From Cafeteria roenbergensis (Eukaryota; Sar; Bigyra; Bicosoecida; Cafeteriaceae), in the NCBI GenBank assembly GCA_008330645.1, contig VLTN01000007.1:248001-312000 (forward strand): 64,000 nucleotides of DNA. Reading direction: 5' to 3'. Positions 51,211-61,667 of the stretch are shown here, one piece after another. Numbering within the stretch: position 1 is the stretch's first letter; each line of letters begins with the position of its first letter. The translations under genes were made by a program, and so were the position numbers. Below the pieces are notes generated by a model. The model had not been told where the DNA came from. It saw only the letters and a program-made list of their open reading frames with translations, and made no database searches.

Positions 51211-52077
51211 ATGGACAAGGAGGACAATTACAACCTCTCCGGCGACCATGACAGGCCAATGGCGCCTAGCACGGGCGGTGGCATGGTTTCGCACTCTGGA
51301 GAGTACACAACGCAGCGGATGCGCATCCTGCAGGAGTCCCTGGGGAAGGAGCGGCCGACGCTCGACGAGTTCCGCAAGCGGCACGGAGCGCTGGCCGAAG
51401 GCGGCGACGACGAGATGTCTGCCCGGGAGTTCCGCGAGCAGCTCGACCGCGAGCGCGAAGAACGTTTGCGGGCCATGCAAGCTGCCAAGGACGAGGCCGC
51501 GGGCATCACGCGCCCGGCGGCACCCGCCGCGGCCGCTTCCGCGCGAGCCGACGCTGCTGCAGCGCCCGCACCCCCCGGCAGGCCAGGCGATGCAGCAGTT
51601 GGGGCAGAGGCGTGCGCCGTGAGCGGCGAGGACAGGCGGTCGGCAGGGTCTGGCCGGCGCAGGCGCCGTCACGGCGACGACCACGGCCGGGGAGGCCGCG
51701 GGCGGCGCGGCAGCGGCAGCGACAGCGACAGTGGCATCGACAGCGGCAGTGACAGTGAAGGGTCTGCGGGCGGTCGCCGTCGGCGGCGAGACCGCCGTCA
51801 CCACCGTGGCTCTGGCAGTCGTCACCGCCACAGGAGCGACAGCAGCTCGGCCAGGCGCCGGCGGCACCGCTCCAGGCGCGACCCCGACTGCGACGACCGA
51901 GACGACGACGCCCGCCGTGGCGGCGGTGCCGACGGCGGCGGCCGCGGCAGGAGCCACCGCGATCGCAGGGACGACGGGCGCGGCGTCGACGAGGGCCGGC
52001 GCGATGGCGGGTCGTCGCGCAGGGCGGGGCGGGACGAGGACAGGCGCGAGGCAGCCGCGAGGTTTCGCAGCCGCTGA
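51211..52077 (+). CDS. Arg/Ser/Asp-rich nuclear-type protein
   Basis: The protein has 288 residues in one exon, starting MDKEDNYNLSGDHDRP. The N-terminal 95 residues are conserved-looking and helical: TTQRMRILQESLGKERPTLDEFRKRHGAL, then SAREFREQLDREREERLRAMQAAKDEA. From about 145 to the end the protein is an RS/RD-rich disordered tail with repeated RRRRR, SDSDSGIDSGSDS and RHRHRSDSSS. Such tails are typical of pre-mRNA splicing and mRNP proteins. I recognise no specific family. The complementary strand has an equally long open frame, but its Ala/Pro/Val-rich translation has no domain, so the plus strand is preferred. Confidence 0.65.
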   Translation: MDKEDNYNLSGDHDRPMAPSTGGGMVSHSGEYTTQRMRILQESLGKERPTLDEFRKRHGALAEGGDDEMSAREFREQLDREREERLRAMQAAKDEAAGITRPAAPAAAASARADAAAAPAPPGRPGDAAVGAEACAVSGEDRRSAGSGRRRRRHGDDHGRGGRGRRGSGSDSDSGIDSGSDSEGSAGGRRRRRDRRHHRGSGSRHRHRSDSSSARRRRHRSRRDPDCDDRDDDARRGGGADGGGRGRSHRDRRDDGRGVDEGRRDGGSSRRAGRDEDRREAAARFRSR

Positions 52078-52311
52078 TGCAGCGCCTGGCACTGCTGCCG
52101 ATGGCGCAAATCGCGTGCGCGCATGCGCGATGTCACCGAAAGCAGCGTAGCGGAGCGCGCGTTGGCCACACGCGAGCCTTGCCAAGCGATCTTGAACCGT
52201 TGCTGGATATGCAGAAACGCCTCGAATGCCCACAGGCACGGCCGCCGCGGGCACTCGCGCGCTCGCGACCCCGGGTGCAGCGCCTTTTGACAGCAGCGGC
52301 ATCGTGCCACC

Positions 52312-54575
52312 ATGAGCGGCAATGACCTCGTGGCCACGCTGGAGCAGCTCGGGCTGGGCGTCCTTGTGGACACAAACGCGGGCTTGCTGATGCCAGCCCT
52401 CGCCGTGCTTGCGCTGCTCGGTGTCGTGTACTTTTCCGCGCTCGCCTGCATGGGCGATGCCATGCCGAGGCAGCCCAGGGCGCGCACCAAGCGGGAGGTG
52501 CTGCGCAACGCCGACAGCATTCTGGATAGCGGCGGCTTCTCGATGCTGCCATGGCTGGACAGCATGCACGACGTGTCCGGCACGGGAGCCGCCGACGGCT
52601 GGTTCATGGCGCTGGCCGCAATTGTGATCTACTGGTGAGCTCGTGCGCTCGGCCGGCCGCGGGCCCAGCGGCTGTCGGAGCGCGAAGCGACCGATGTCGG
52701 GGGCTCAACTCGCTGTGTCGGCCCGCTGCGCCACGCCCCGCAGGATCCTGGGAACGATCGTCGTCAACGTGGAGCGCAGCGGCTCGCCCTTCTCGGACGA
52801 CGGGGTGTTCTGGTGGCGCCTGGTGTCTGGGCTGTGGAGCCTGGGCCTTGCCTTCCTGGCCTTCGCGGCAGTCTTCTCGCTTGCTTTCGTGTTCCAGAGT
52901 GCCGTCGTGATCGCCGGCGTCCGCCCGCCCATGGCCGTGCAAATCGCCTTCCAGGTGGTTCTGGAGAACGGCATGCTTGCTGCCGCTGTGTGGTATGCCT
53001 ACTACGGGGACGCCAAGGACTGGCCCTGGACGCAAAAGGCGGGGCTGCTGCTGGAGGTTGCTGTGCTGGTTCTCAAGGCGCATTCGTACTTGGCAGTGAA
53101 CGGCGCACTGAGCCGCGGCTCTCTGGCGGGCTTTGCTGCAAGCAGCACGGCACTGGACGCCATGGTGGAGCTGGAGGGCGGGGCCGAGGAGGCAGACGCA
53201 GCGGCAAGGGCTGAGCGCAGCGCTGTCGAGGCCCGCCAGCGCGCGACTCGCGACCAGCACGACGGCGACTCGCACGCCGATGACGGGACGAGCTCCGACA
53301 GCGAGGAGGAGGACGCTCGCCAGGGCGGGTCCGGGCACAACACCCGCTCCTCGTCAACCCGCCGGCGGCGCCGCCGTCCCGCTGCCGCCGCCGCTGCAAC
53401 CGAAAGCCCTGCGTCCCCCGTGACGCGCCGCTCCGCGGCCAAGGCAGCCAAGGCAGCGGATCAGGCAACGGCCAGCCCTCACGACGACTCTTCCGCCCCC
53501 CGCCTGACCCAGACGCCCAGCCACGGCGCTGACATTTCCTACCCCGACAACGTCACCTTGGCTGACTTTGTCCGGTTCGCTTGCGCCCCCACCGTCGTCT
53601 ACTCGCCCAACTTCCCCTCCACGGCCGCCTTCCGTCCGCTCTACCTGCTTGAGAAGGTCGTCTTCGCTGCCATTCTCCTCTTCGCGGCCCTCGAGACCGC
53701 CATTCAGTTCGTGCTCCCCGTCGTGGCCGACCTTGGCAGAGCTCACGCCGCGGGCTCGCCCCTCCCCGCCGGCCTCGTGATGGCGCGCATGGTGGTGCCC
53801 CTCACGGCCCTCATGCTCCTCCTCTTCTTCCTCGTGTTCGACGTCCTCTTCAACGCGTTCGCCGAGTTCACGCTCTTCGGCGACCGGCGGTTCTACGGCG
53901 ACTGGTGGAACAGCACGAGCTTTGCCGAGTTCAGCCGCAAGTGGAACCGCCCCGTGCACACGTGGCTCCTCCACCATGTGTACCTGCCGCTCCAGGAAGC
54001 CGGCCTCGGCTCAGCAGTGGCGCGATACGGAACCTTCGCCGTGTCCATCGCGGCCCACGAGCTGGTGAGCCGCCGCGTCGTGACCGCCCTACCCCCGGCT
54101 CTCGCCCCGACCCAGCCGCCCCACCGGTGTGTGTCCTGTGCTGCCGCAGTTCGCGGGTCCGACTGCGCTCCTGGGCCAAGGCCCGTCTCGCCCCGCCCCA
54201 CCTCGATCCGTCTCGCCCCGCCCCGCCCCATCCACCCCACCTCGCCCCGCCCCGCCCCATCCACCCCATCCACCCCATCTTCCCTCTGTCCCTCCCCTTT
54301 TGTTCCGTTCGTTGCTGGTGCCGTTCTGTGGCCCTCCTGCGCAGCTTCTGCACGGCTTCTTCGGCTTCGCGGCGCCCTGGCTGCTCGTCTTCTCGCTGTT
54401 CCAGTTCCCCCTCTTCACCATCATGCGCCTGCCCATCTTCAAGGGAAAGCGCCTTGGCAACCTGGTGTTCTGGTTCGGAATGGCCCTGGGCGTGCCGCTC
54501 GTAGGCAGCCTCTACCTCAACGACTTTTGCAAGTCCGAGCCCGGCAGCTGCATCATGACGCCCGCAGCCGCATAG
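52312..54575 (+). CDS. Sterol/diacylglycerol O-acyltransferase (SOAT/DGAT1-type MBOAT)
   Basis: Exons are 52312-52634, 52744-54064 and 54345-54575 (GTGAGC donors, CCGCAG and GCGCAG acceptors), giving 624 residues. It is an ER multi-pass enzyme that esterifies sterols or diacylglycerol with acyl-CoA to make storage lipid. Visible landmarks: helices at about 22-45 and through the N-terminal half, KAHSYLAVNG, then the family signature FYGDWWN at 491-497 followed by STSFAEFSRKWNRPVH. The catalytic His is likely His546 in SIAAHEL, which sits exactly at the exon 2/3 junction. Overall pattern (SGSPF region, WPW, C-terminal MRLPIFKGKRLGNLVFW) is closer to SOAT than DGAT1 in my reading, but the substrate is not settled. 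A charged low-complexity insert (about 250-385) interrupts the core. Confidence 0.92.
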
Positions 54576-54899
54576 GCCCTTAGGGCACACAGCTGATCAG
54601 CACCGGTCGGCCCCGAGAAGTCTCGCAACCTTGGACGCGCCTTCTGGCTTGGTTCGCCTGCTTGGACCCTCGTCTTGCCTCTGCTTGCCTCGTCTTGCCT
54701 GCTCGCTCGCTCGCTCGCTCTGCATTGCGTGTCGTTGCTTTGCCAAGGCACGTCGATTGCGCCGCCACCGCATTCCTCGCACTGCGCTCGCGAAGCAAAC
54801 ACGCGCCGTTTCCCGGCCCGCTCCGCACTGCCAGCGGCCGATTGAGCCCGCCGCACCCACGGGCGCATCGCTAGTGCCCTCAGACGCGCCTCCGACCGG
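54576..54899. other. Convergent 3' spacer between acyltransferase and DNAAF3
   Basis: This is 324 bp with no gene. It contains a TCGC tetranucleotide run (GCTCGCTCGCTCGCTC near 54699-54720) and TTGCCTCGTCTTGCC repeats. Confidence 0.5.
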
Positions 54900-57697
54900 T
54901 CAATCCAGCGAGGTCGCGGCAGCGCCCCCAGCGTCCTCTCCCATCCCGTTTCCGGAGGCCGCTTCGGCCACCGGCTCTGCAGCGCCGCCGGCTGCACCTT
55001 GCTCATCGCCCGAAGCTGCGCCTTGGCTGGACGCTGCGGCCTCCCCTCCCTCAGTCTTCAGGCGGCGGACCTTGCTCCCCGCGCCGCCGCGCGCCCATGC
55101 AGCCCCTGCGCCCGCCCTGGCCGGCCGTTGCGCTGCGGCAGCGGCGGGCCCAGCGGCAGCAGTCTCCGCCTCCCCGCTCTCTCCGGCTGCTGCAGCCTTG
55201 GCTGCGCGCCGGGCGGCGTCCTCCTTGGCCTGCAGCTCTGCCTGGGTCTGCAGCATCACTTCACGAATGGCTCTGCCCGCTGGCCCCTTGCCAATGGCCT
55301 CGGCCCGTGCCGGCGCCGCAGCCTCGTCCCACTCGAACACCAGCGCCTCAGGCCGCGGGTTGTCTCCCCGCCGCTCGTCCCAGTGAGCCAGGCCGCGGAG
55401 GTACATGATGCCAGCCGCGTGGTCGCCGGCGCCCGCCGCGGCGGCCTTGTCCTCCTCCAACGCAGCCTCGCGCTTCCTCTGGTCGGCCTCCTTGGCTGCG
55501 CGCGGCCGCGCGTCGATCACGGAGCCGGCGGCAAACTTGTCCGTCCCGGCGACGGTGCGGTCACTCCCAGCAAACACCAGGCCCAGCGACCCCGCCATCA
55601 GGACGGCGCGTCGCTCGAACTCGTCCTTCTGGTGCTGCTTGAAGACCACGATGTTGCGGGCGGCCTCCTGAACGACGAACGCGCGCGGACGCAGGCATGC
55701 GGCCAGCGCCGGCCGCTCAAGCAGCTGCGCGGAGCGACACCCGATGACGGCGCCGCTGAAGCGGTGGCGGTTCCGCGAGTGGGAGAGGAGTCGGTCGATG
55801 TCACCAAGCAGCGGGACGAGCCGAACGCTCCTGATGGCAGAGGCAGCAGCCCGGGCCCGCCGCACCGACCGAGCGACGAGGGCGTTGCGGCGTCGCTCGG
55901 CGCTGCGCTCCGGCGCCATGGGAAGCGCCGCCACCGCCGCCGCCGCCGCCTCGCGGGGAGTCATCCCTTCTGCAGCCTCCGCAGCGGTTTCGCTGGCCGA
56001 CTTTTTCCCGATCGGAGCGACCTCCGCCCCGTCCATGGTCCTGGGACCCGCCTCCTCGTCAGGCGAGCCGGCGTCGTCGCCGCCCGGCCCGGCGCCGCTG
56101 CCCGCGGCCCGGCTTCCGCCCAGGCCCGAATAGATATCGTGCGCCTTGGCCATCGTGTAGCGGGCAGCGGTCTCGATCTCTGTCAGCAGTGAGAGAATGC
56201 CCAGCACGGCCACCTCCGCGGCGTTGTGGCGGAACTGCTCCGCGCCGGCGTGCCTGTTGTTCACGGCGAACATGGACGACGCGGCGCGGTGGGCAGCGGG
56301 CCCGACGTCTGCCTCGGGGGGCACCTCCACGCACGTGCCGGTTGCCCAGTAGGGAGAGGCGACCACGTCGCCCCAGTAGCCACGCACGAGCTTGCTCAGC
56401 CCACGCTCGCGGCCCTGCGCCGTCGCGCCTCAATCAGGGTCACGCATTGGGGGGGGGGGGGAGAGGGCGGCCGTGGCGGGCGGGGAGCAGCGGCGAGCGG
56501 CCGTCGCGGCAGCGGCGAGCCGTTGCTCGCGCACGAGGCGCACTGGCGATGGGACACCGACGGCAACACAGGCGCGCACGCCATGCAGGCAGGCTCGCTC
56601 TCACCAGCGCGTAAGAGGCCATCGTGCGGTTCGGCTGAGTGTATGTTTCGTCCCCGAACTCGAAGGCCAGGCCCGTCTTGCGCCAGGCCCGGAAGAGCAG
56701 AGGGTGGATGAGACCCGCGACCGGGCGCACGTGCTCCTGGAAGTCCCAGTCGATGACGTTGACGCGGAAGTCGAAGCGCTCCCCGTAGTGGTGGCGGAGC
56801 CGGTGGTCCCAGCACGTTTCCACTGCGGGCGGCGGAGGGCATTGGTCGGCGGGCGCGACTTTTGGGAGCGATGCGGCAATGCGGTGGTGGTGGTGGTGGT
56901 GGTGGTGGTGGTGGTGGTTGTGGCGGGAGGGCGCAGGCTTTGTTCCCACTGTCGCGGCGGGGAGCCGACGCCGGCGGCGACGATCGCGGCAGCGGCGCTG
57001 GTACGCGGCATCGCGAGAGCTGGCGGGGGCATGCGGAGCTCACTGTCGAATGGGACCCTGTAACTCAGCATCCTGGCTGCCTCGGCCACGCCGTCAACAT
57101 CGCGGTAGGAGAGCTGCGAGGGGTCCACCGCCGCCGTCAGCCGGCCCGTCTTGTCGCAAACTAGCTCCTCGATGGACTTGCCGAGCGCATCCAGGTACTT
57201 GGCAGTCTTGTCCCGCACTTTGACGTTGCCAAACACCTCTAGGAACATGTGGGCGCGCTGTCGGACAGGCATTGAAAAGTCGAGGGCGATTCCGACCAGA
57301 GCGAGCGAGCGGACCATGGCCTCGGCGGACGGCTCCCACATGAAGACCTGCGAGCGCCCCGCAACGGACCACAAAATGCAAACAACGTCCCGCTCTGGAC
57401 GGCGTGGCCGCGAGGAGGCTGGCCTGCAGTGCCACGCGGCGTGTTTCTTGTCCCCTCGCAACCAGTTGCCAAAACGTCGCCTGCACGCACCTCGGCCGGC
57501 GTCTTCGAGGCCCGCAGCCTGCGAGACAGCGTCTTGAGGTAGTGTCTCGGGTCCGCGCAGTGCACGAGCAAGAAGGAGTCCGGCGCTTCGGGCGTCTCGG
57601 CCGCTGCAGGCTTGCTCGCAACGGCGCGCTTGTGCACGTCTGTCAGGTCGAGTGCCGGGCTGAGACCCCAATGGGTGTGCACGCCGAGCGCCTCCAT
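54900..57697 (-). CDS. DNAAF3: Dynein axonemal assembly factor 3
   Basis: Four exons: 57697-57491, 57392-57044, 56822-56605 and 56414-54900 (phases 0, 1, 0), giving 762 residues. The start is MEALGVHTHWGLSPALDLTD, matching the conserved WGxSPALDL opening. Next are the family's HCADPRHYLKTLSRR and MFLEVFGNVKVRD, then HRLRHHYGERFDFRVNVIDWDF, WRKTGLAFEFGDETY, PNRTMASYAL and RGYWGDVVASPYWATG. All are DNAAF3 (Chlamydomonas PF22) landmarks, in order. The protein acts in the cytosol to preassemble outer and inner dynein arms before transport into the cilium. The C-terminal 250 residues are Ala/Glu-rich and longer than in animals. Exon 2 uses a weak CAGAG acceptor. Its neighbour upstream on the same strand is DAW1, only 247 bp away. 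Confidence 0.95.
56878..56920. repeat. GTG triplet repeat inside DNAAF3 intron 2
   Basis: About twelve GGT/GTG triplets lie in the intron 56823-57043. On the transcribed strand this is a CAC repeat. If it were translated it would give poly-His or poly-Thr, so the intron assignment also explains why such peptides appear in shadow frames here. Confidence 0.85.
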
Positions 57698-57944
57698 GGA
57701 ATGCTGCGGCACGATAGCCTCCTCCGCGGCGCGCAGTTTCTCTCGTGTGAGGATCGGGACGGGCGCAAGCGGAACATTGACTTCGGGACGTTGTGCCGTC
57801 GCTGGATGACGTGGCGGCAGCTCGCGCCGCCGACGCGGGGGTGTCCCCGTGGAGCACAGCACACAGCAGCGCTATTGGCTGGGGCCGCCGCAGCGTGGGG
57901 CCGAGCAGGCAAGCGCGGGCAATTGGGAGCGACCTGGCGCTGCA

Positions 57945-59952
57945 CTACGCGCATCGCCATATCCTGCAGGTGTTGTCCTTGGAACCCGTGATAATGGCAT
58001 CCCCGCTGTAGTTGAACGCGCAGCTGAAGATCTCATCAGTGTGCCCCTCGAGCACCTGGAGCGCCTTGGCCTCCTCTGGGTCCCAGAGCCTTGCGGTCTT
58101 GTCCGAGCTGGCCGTCAGGACCTTGTGACCCTGCGGCGAGAAGGCCACCTTGCTGATCTCGCTGCTGTGGCCCACCAGAATGGCGGTGCACGCCTTGGTC
58201 GCCGTGCTGAACACGCGCGCTGTGCCGTCCGCCGAGCCCGTCACAATCTTCGTCCCCTGTGGGTTGAACGCCACGTCCAGCACCTCGTCCGTGTGTCCGC
58301 GGAGCGTGCCGATGCACTGGCCGGAGGCAACGTCCCAGATCTTGCACGTGCGGTCGATGCTGCCGCTGATGCACGTCGTCCCCTCGAAGTTGAACGACGC
58401 CGCAGACACCTCCCCGAGGTGGCCCTTGAGCGTGTGGACGCAGGCGCCCGATCGCACGTCCCACACGCGCACCGTGTTGTCGAAGGAGCCGGTGATGATC
58501 TGCCGCCCGGTCTGGTTGAAGTCGAGCGTCACGATCTCGGCAGTGTGGCCGGCGAGCGTGTGCAGCGCGGCGCCGGTCTCAACGTCCCACAGCATTGCCG
58601 TGTGGTCCATGGAGCCCTGCGGGCGCGAAGGGGGGAGCGCGGCAGGCAATCTGAACGGCTGGCCCGGCGACAGCGGCTGGGCTGGGCGCTGCCTTGGCTG
58701 ATGTGGCGCTTCCACGTGCGAGGAGCAGCCTCGCTGGCCGCGCTGCGCTTCACAGATTCGGGTGCGCTGTTGGCTCGGCTCGGCTCACAGTCGCAATGGT
58801 GGAGCCGTTGGGGTCGAAGGATGCGCAGACGATCTCGGTGCGGTGGCCGCGGTAGGTGTGGAGGCACTCGCCCGTGGACGCAGACCAGACCTTGGCGGTC
58901 TTATCGAACGATCCGGTCACCACCTTGTCGCTGCGCGGTGTGGGGGTGGACGGGGGGTTGCAAGGGTGGAGGTGGCGGCCCCGGCCGACGCAGCGGTCGA
59001 CTGGCGGATCCGGAACCGCTGCTGCGACAGCGGGGCGGGGCTAGGCGGCGCCGCGGGTGGGCCCGCACTCACCCAAAGGGGTTGTTGAATGCAACGCAGT
59101 AGACGACGTTGGAGTGCCCCTCGAGGGTGTGGAGCTCGGCGCCTGAGTCCGTGTCCCAGACCTTGCAAGTGCGGTCGTACGAGCCGGTGACGAACCGGTC
59201 GCCGTTCTTGTTGAACGCGCAGTTCGTCAAGGGGAGCACGTGCGCACGAAGAATCTTGCTCAGCGAAAAGTCGGCGGTGCGGTACTGTTCCAACTGGGTG
59301 CAAAGCTGTGCGGGGGAGGGGGGGGGGGGAAGCAGGGTCGCGCACCGGCGGGAGATTGTGGAGCGCTGTTGCACGGCAATCGCGGGGAGGCCGAGGGCAG
59401 GCCACGCTGCTAGAGGTTGCAAGTTCCGAATGCGCCGGCAGGGAAACGCGCTCACCCTTCCCAGCAGGCGCATCAACTGGGGCCTCCTGGCCGGTGACAC
59501 AAGCGGCTCGGTTCTGATGATCTGATCCGCGATTGCGCCAGGCGAGGACCTGCGCACACCCGGGCCAGGCGGGGGCGAAGGCGTAGAGAAGGCACGCACA
59601 CATGAGCGCAGCTGCGGTCTGCACGCGTCCCGAGTGCTGCCGTGGCCTGGCGCGCGCGGAGGCTGCCAACGGCCGGGCAACGCTGCACTGGCGCCCTGGC
59701 CGACTCAAGCCTGCGCTCACTCTGCGGTGAGCTCCATGAGGTTGATCTCCTTCATGTGGGTTGACCCATCGCGCTTCTCGTACTCCAGAATGATCCCTGC
59801 GGAGGCCAGAGGTCGGCCGCAAGCGCACGGCCGCACCGTTGATATTTTCAGCCCGGCGGGCACATCGCGCCCTGCGGATGCGGGGCCGGACGCGCATGCA
59901 CCCCGACCTCACCGGGAGGGAAGTAGCGAAGCAAGAAGCGCTTCAGGCGCAT
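57945..59952 (-). CDS. DAW1: Dynein assembly factor with WD repeats 1 (ODA16)
   Basis: Six exons: 59952-59913, 59796-59721, 59549-59456, 59305-59073, 58930-58789 and 58616-57945, with matching phases 1, 2, 0, 2 and 0. The product has 418 residues; animal DAW1 is about 415. It begins [14 protein letters not shown], then [10 protein letters not shown], the typical DAW1 start. Eight WD40 repeats follow: [55 protein letters not shown], and so on to the end [18 protein letters not shown]1/ODA16 links outer-arm dynein cargo to IFT46 of the intraflagellar transport train. Its presence shows that the organism builds motile cilia with outer dynein arms. The model is supported over its full length by similarity to the family. 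Confidence 0.97.
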
Positions 59953-60433
59953 CGGAGCCGGCTGCCGGTGCCTGTGCTGGGGAGTGGGCCGCGCGCACCC
60001 GCCGCTGAACGCTGTGCACTGTCGGCGGCGGCAGCACATTTGCGGCGTGCTCTGCCTCGGCCGCTGCCTGCCGCGTTCCACCCGCTCCTCGATGATTTAG
60101 CCCCCGACGCACGCATGCCGAGCGCGCAATCGCTGACTGGCTGGCGTTGCGGTGCCGGCCACCCACGAGCATGCGTTTGATGCATCGTCCGCCTGCCATC
60201 TCGGCAAGCAGGTGCCCAGGCGTTGGTTCGGCTGGAGCAGGCCGCACACAGTGGTGTCGTGCCCCACAAGGCACCTAACGAGCGCTTCGTTCCGCGGCGA
60301 CCTTCGTCGCAGCGCGCTCCCCGCGGATATTTTGCACCAAGCAAGGCCAGGCCCTCGCTGCCCCCGCGCACATGCTTGCGAACCGAACAATATATTCGAT
60401 TCTGCGCGCTGCGACGTTTACGTCACCGTGGCC
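59953..60433. promoter_or_regulatory. Divergent promoter of DAW1 (-) and kelch gene (+)
   Basis: This 481-bp region contains ACAATATATTCGA (core at 60388-60396), an AT-rich element 38 bp ahead of the kelch ATG. That is near the spacing expected for a TATA-like element with a short leader. GACGTTTACGTCACC at 60413-60427 just after it contains the CRE-like half-site ACGTCA. No RFX X-box could be confirmed by eye on the DAW1 side. Confidence 0.5.
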
Positions 60434-61631
60434 ATGGCGGACGCCATCGCGACCCCCCGCTTCCCGCGGAAGCACCACGGGGCGCAGTGGAGCGAGCAGG
60501 ATGACGGAAAAGTCGCAGTTGCAACACTGGGGGCCTCCAAGCTGATGCTCAACCCGCTTGCGTTTGCATCTGGGTGAGCGTCGCGGCGAACTGCACAAAG
60601 CGGGCGGGGCACGCCAGCCCCGCCGCGAAGCCTGCATTCCTCGAGCGGGTGGAGTTGCAATTGTCCCTCCACTCGGCGAGGCTGAGGCGGGCCCTGCCAA
60701 AGCCGCGCCCGGGGCTTTGGGCGCGCTTGCGGCAGTGCGGCGCAAATTTCAAATGTGCCGGGCGTTCCTCCCGGTCCCCGCCCCGCCCGCTGCAGACTCT
60801 CGATGCGCGTGCTCCCCGACGGCAGCGTCTGTCTGGAGTGCGCGTCGTTCTCTGGCACAATCGTGCTGCAGCAAGGTGAGGCGCGCTGAGGCAGCTCGGC
60901 ACCGACTCAAGTTTCCGCGAGTGTGCAGCAGCTCGCGCCCAACCCCCCGCCGCAGACGCGCCGCCAATCCCCCCCCCCCCCTCGCGCCCGCGCCCCCCTC
61001 GCTGCCGCTCACGCGCACACGTGCCGCTGGGCCCTGCTCGCTGCCACGTGACCCGTCCCGCTGCAGACCCGGGGCACGCCCGCCTGGCGAGCGGCGAGGA
61101 GGCGGCAACGACTCCCCCGACCGCAGGCCGGCCGAGCAAGCCCGCCCCCGCCTGGCTGGTGGAGCAGGCGGACCAGCAGGCCGAAGCCGCCGCGCGCACT
61201 GGCCGCCACGCTGCCACTGGCGACGACAGCGACGACAGCGACAACGACGACGACGACGACGACGACGCAGCGTCTGTCGCAGGCGGTTGCCCGGCTCCCG
61301 GGCAGCCCAGCAAGGCCGCTGCCGGCAGCGGAGGCCGTCCCTCCGCCTCTGCGTCGGCAGCCAGCGCCAGGGCGGCTGCCCGAGCCGTCCGCCTGGCGCT
61401 GAGCAGAGCCGTTACGCAGAGCTCGTCGGCTGGGTCGTCCGGCTCTGCAACGGACGGGCCTTTGCCCCGCACCGTACCTGGGGGGCCTGTGCGCCGCAGC
61501 AGCACCGCCGCTGGCGACGTCGGCTGCCGCAGCGTTCCAGGCCCAGTGAGGGCCACGGTCGCGCCGACCGACAGAGCCGTGTCCCCGCCTCTCCCGCTGG
61601 GGCAGTCGCTCGACGACGCCGGGGACGACGA

Positions 61632-61667
<36 letters not shown>

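Noticed and set aside
50869-52569. 566-codon minus-strand frame opposite the RS-rich gene
   Set aside because: It is Val/Ala/Pro repeat-like translation caused by the complement of RS/RD codons. Only its last segment (from 50976) is real, as the first exon of the coiled-coil gene.
56440-56949. Poly-His stretch in a minus-strand frame
   Set aside because: It comes from the CAC repeat in DNAAF3 intron 2. The matching exon begins after the CCCGCAG acceptor.
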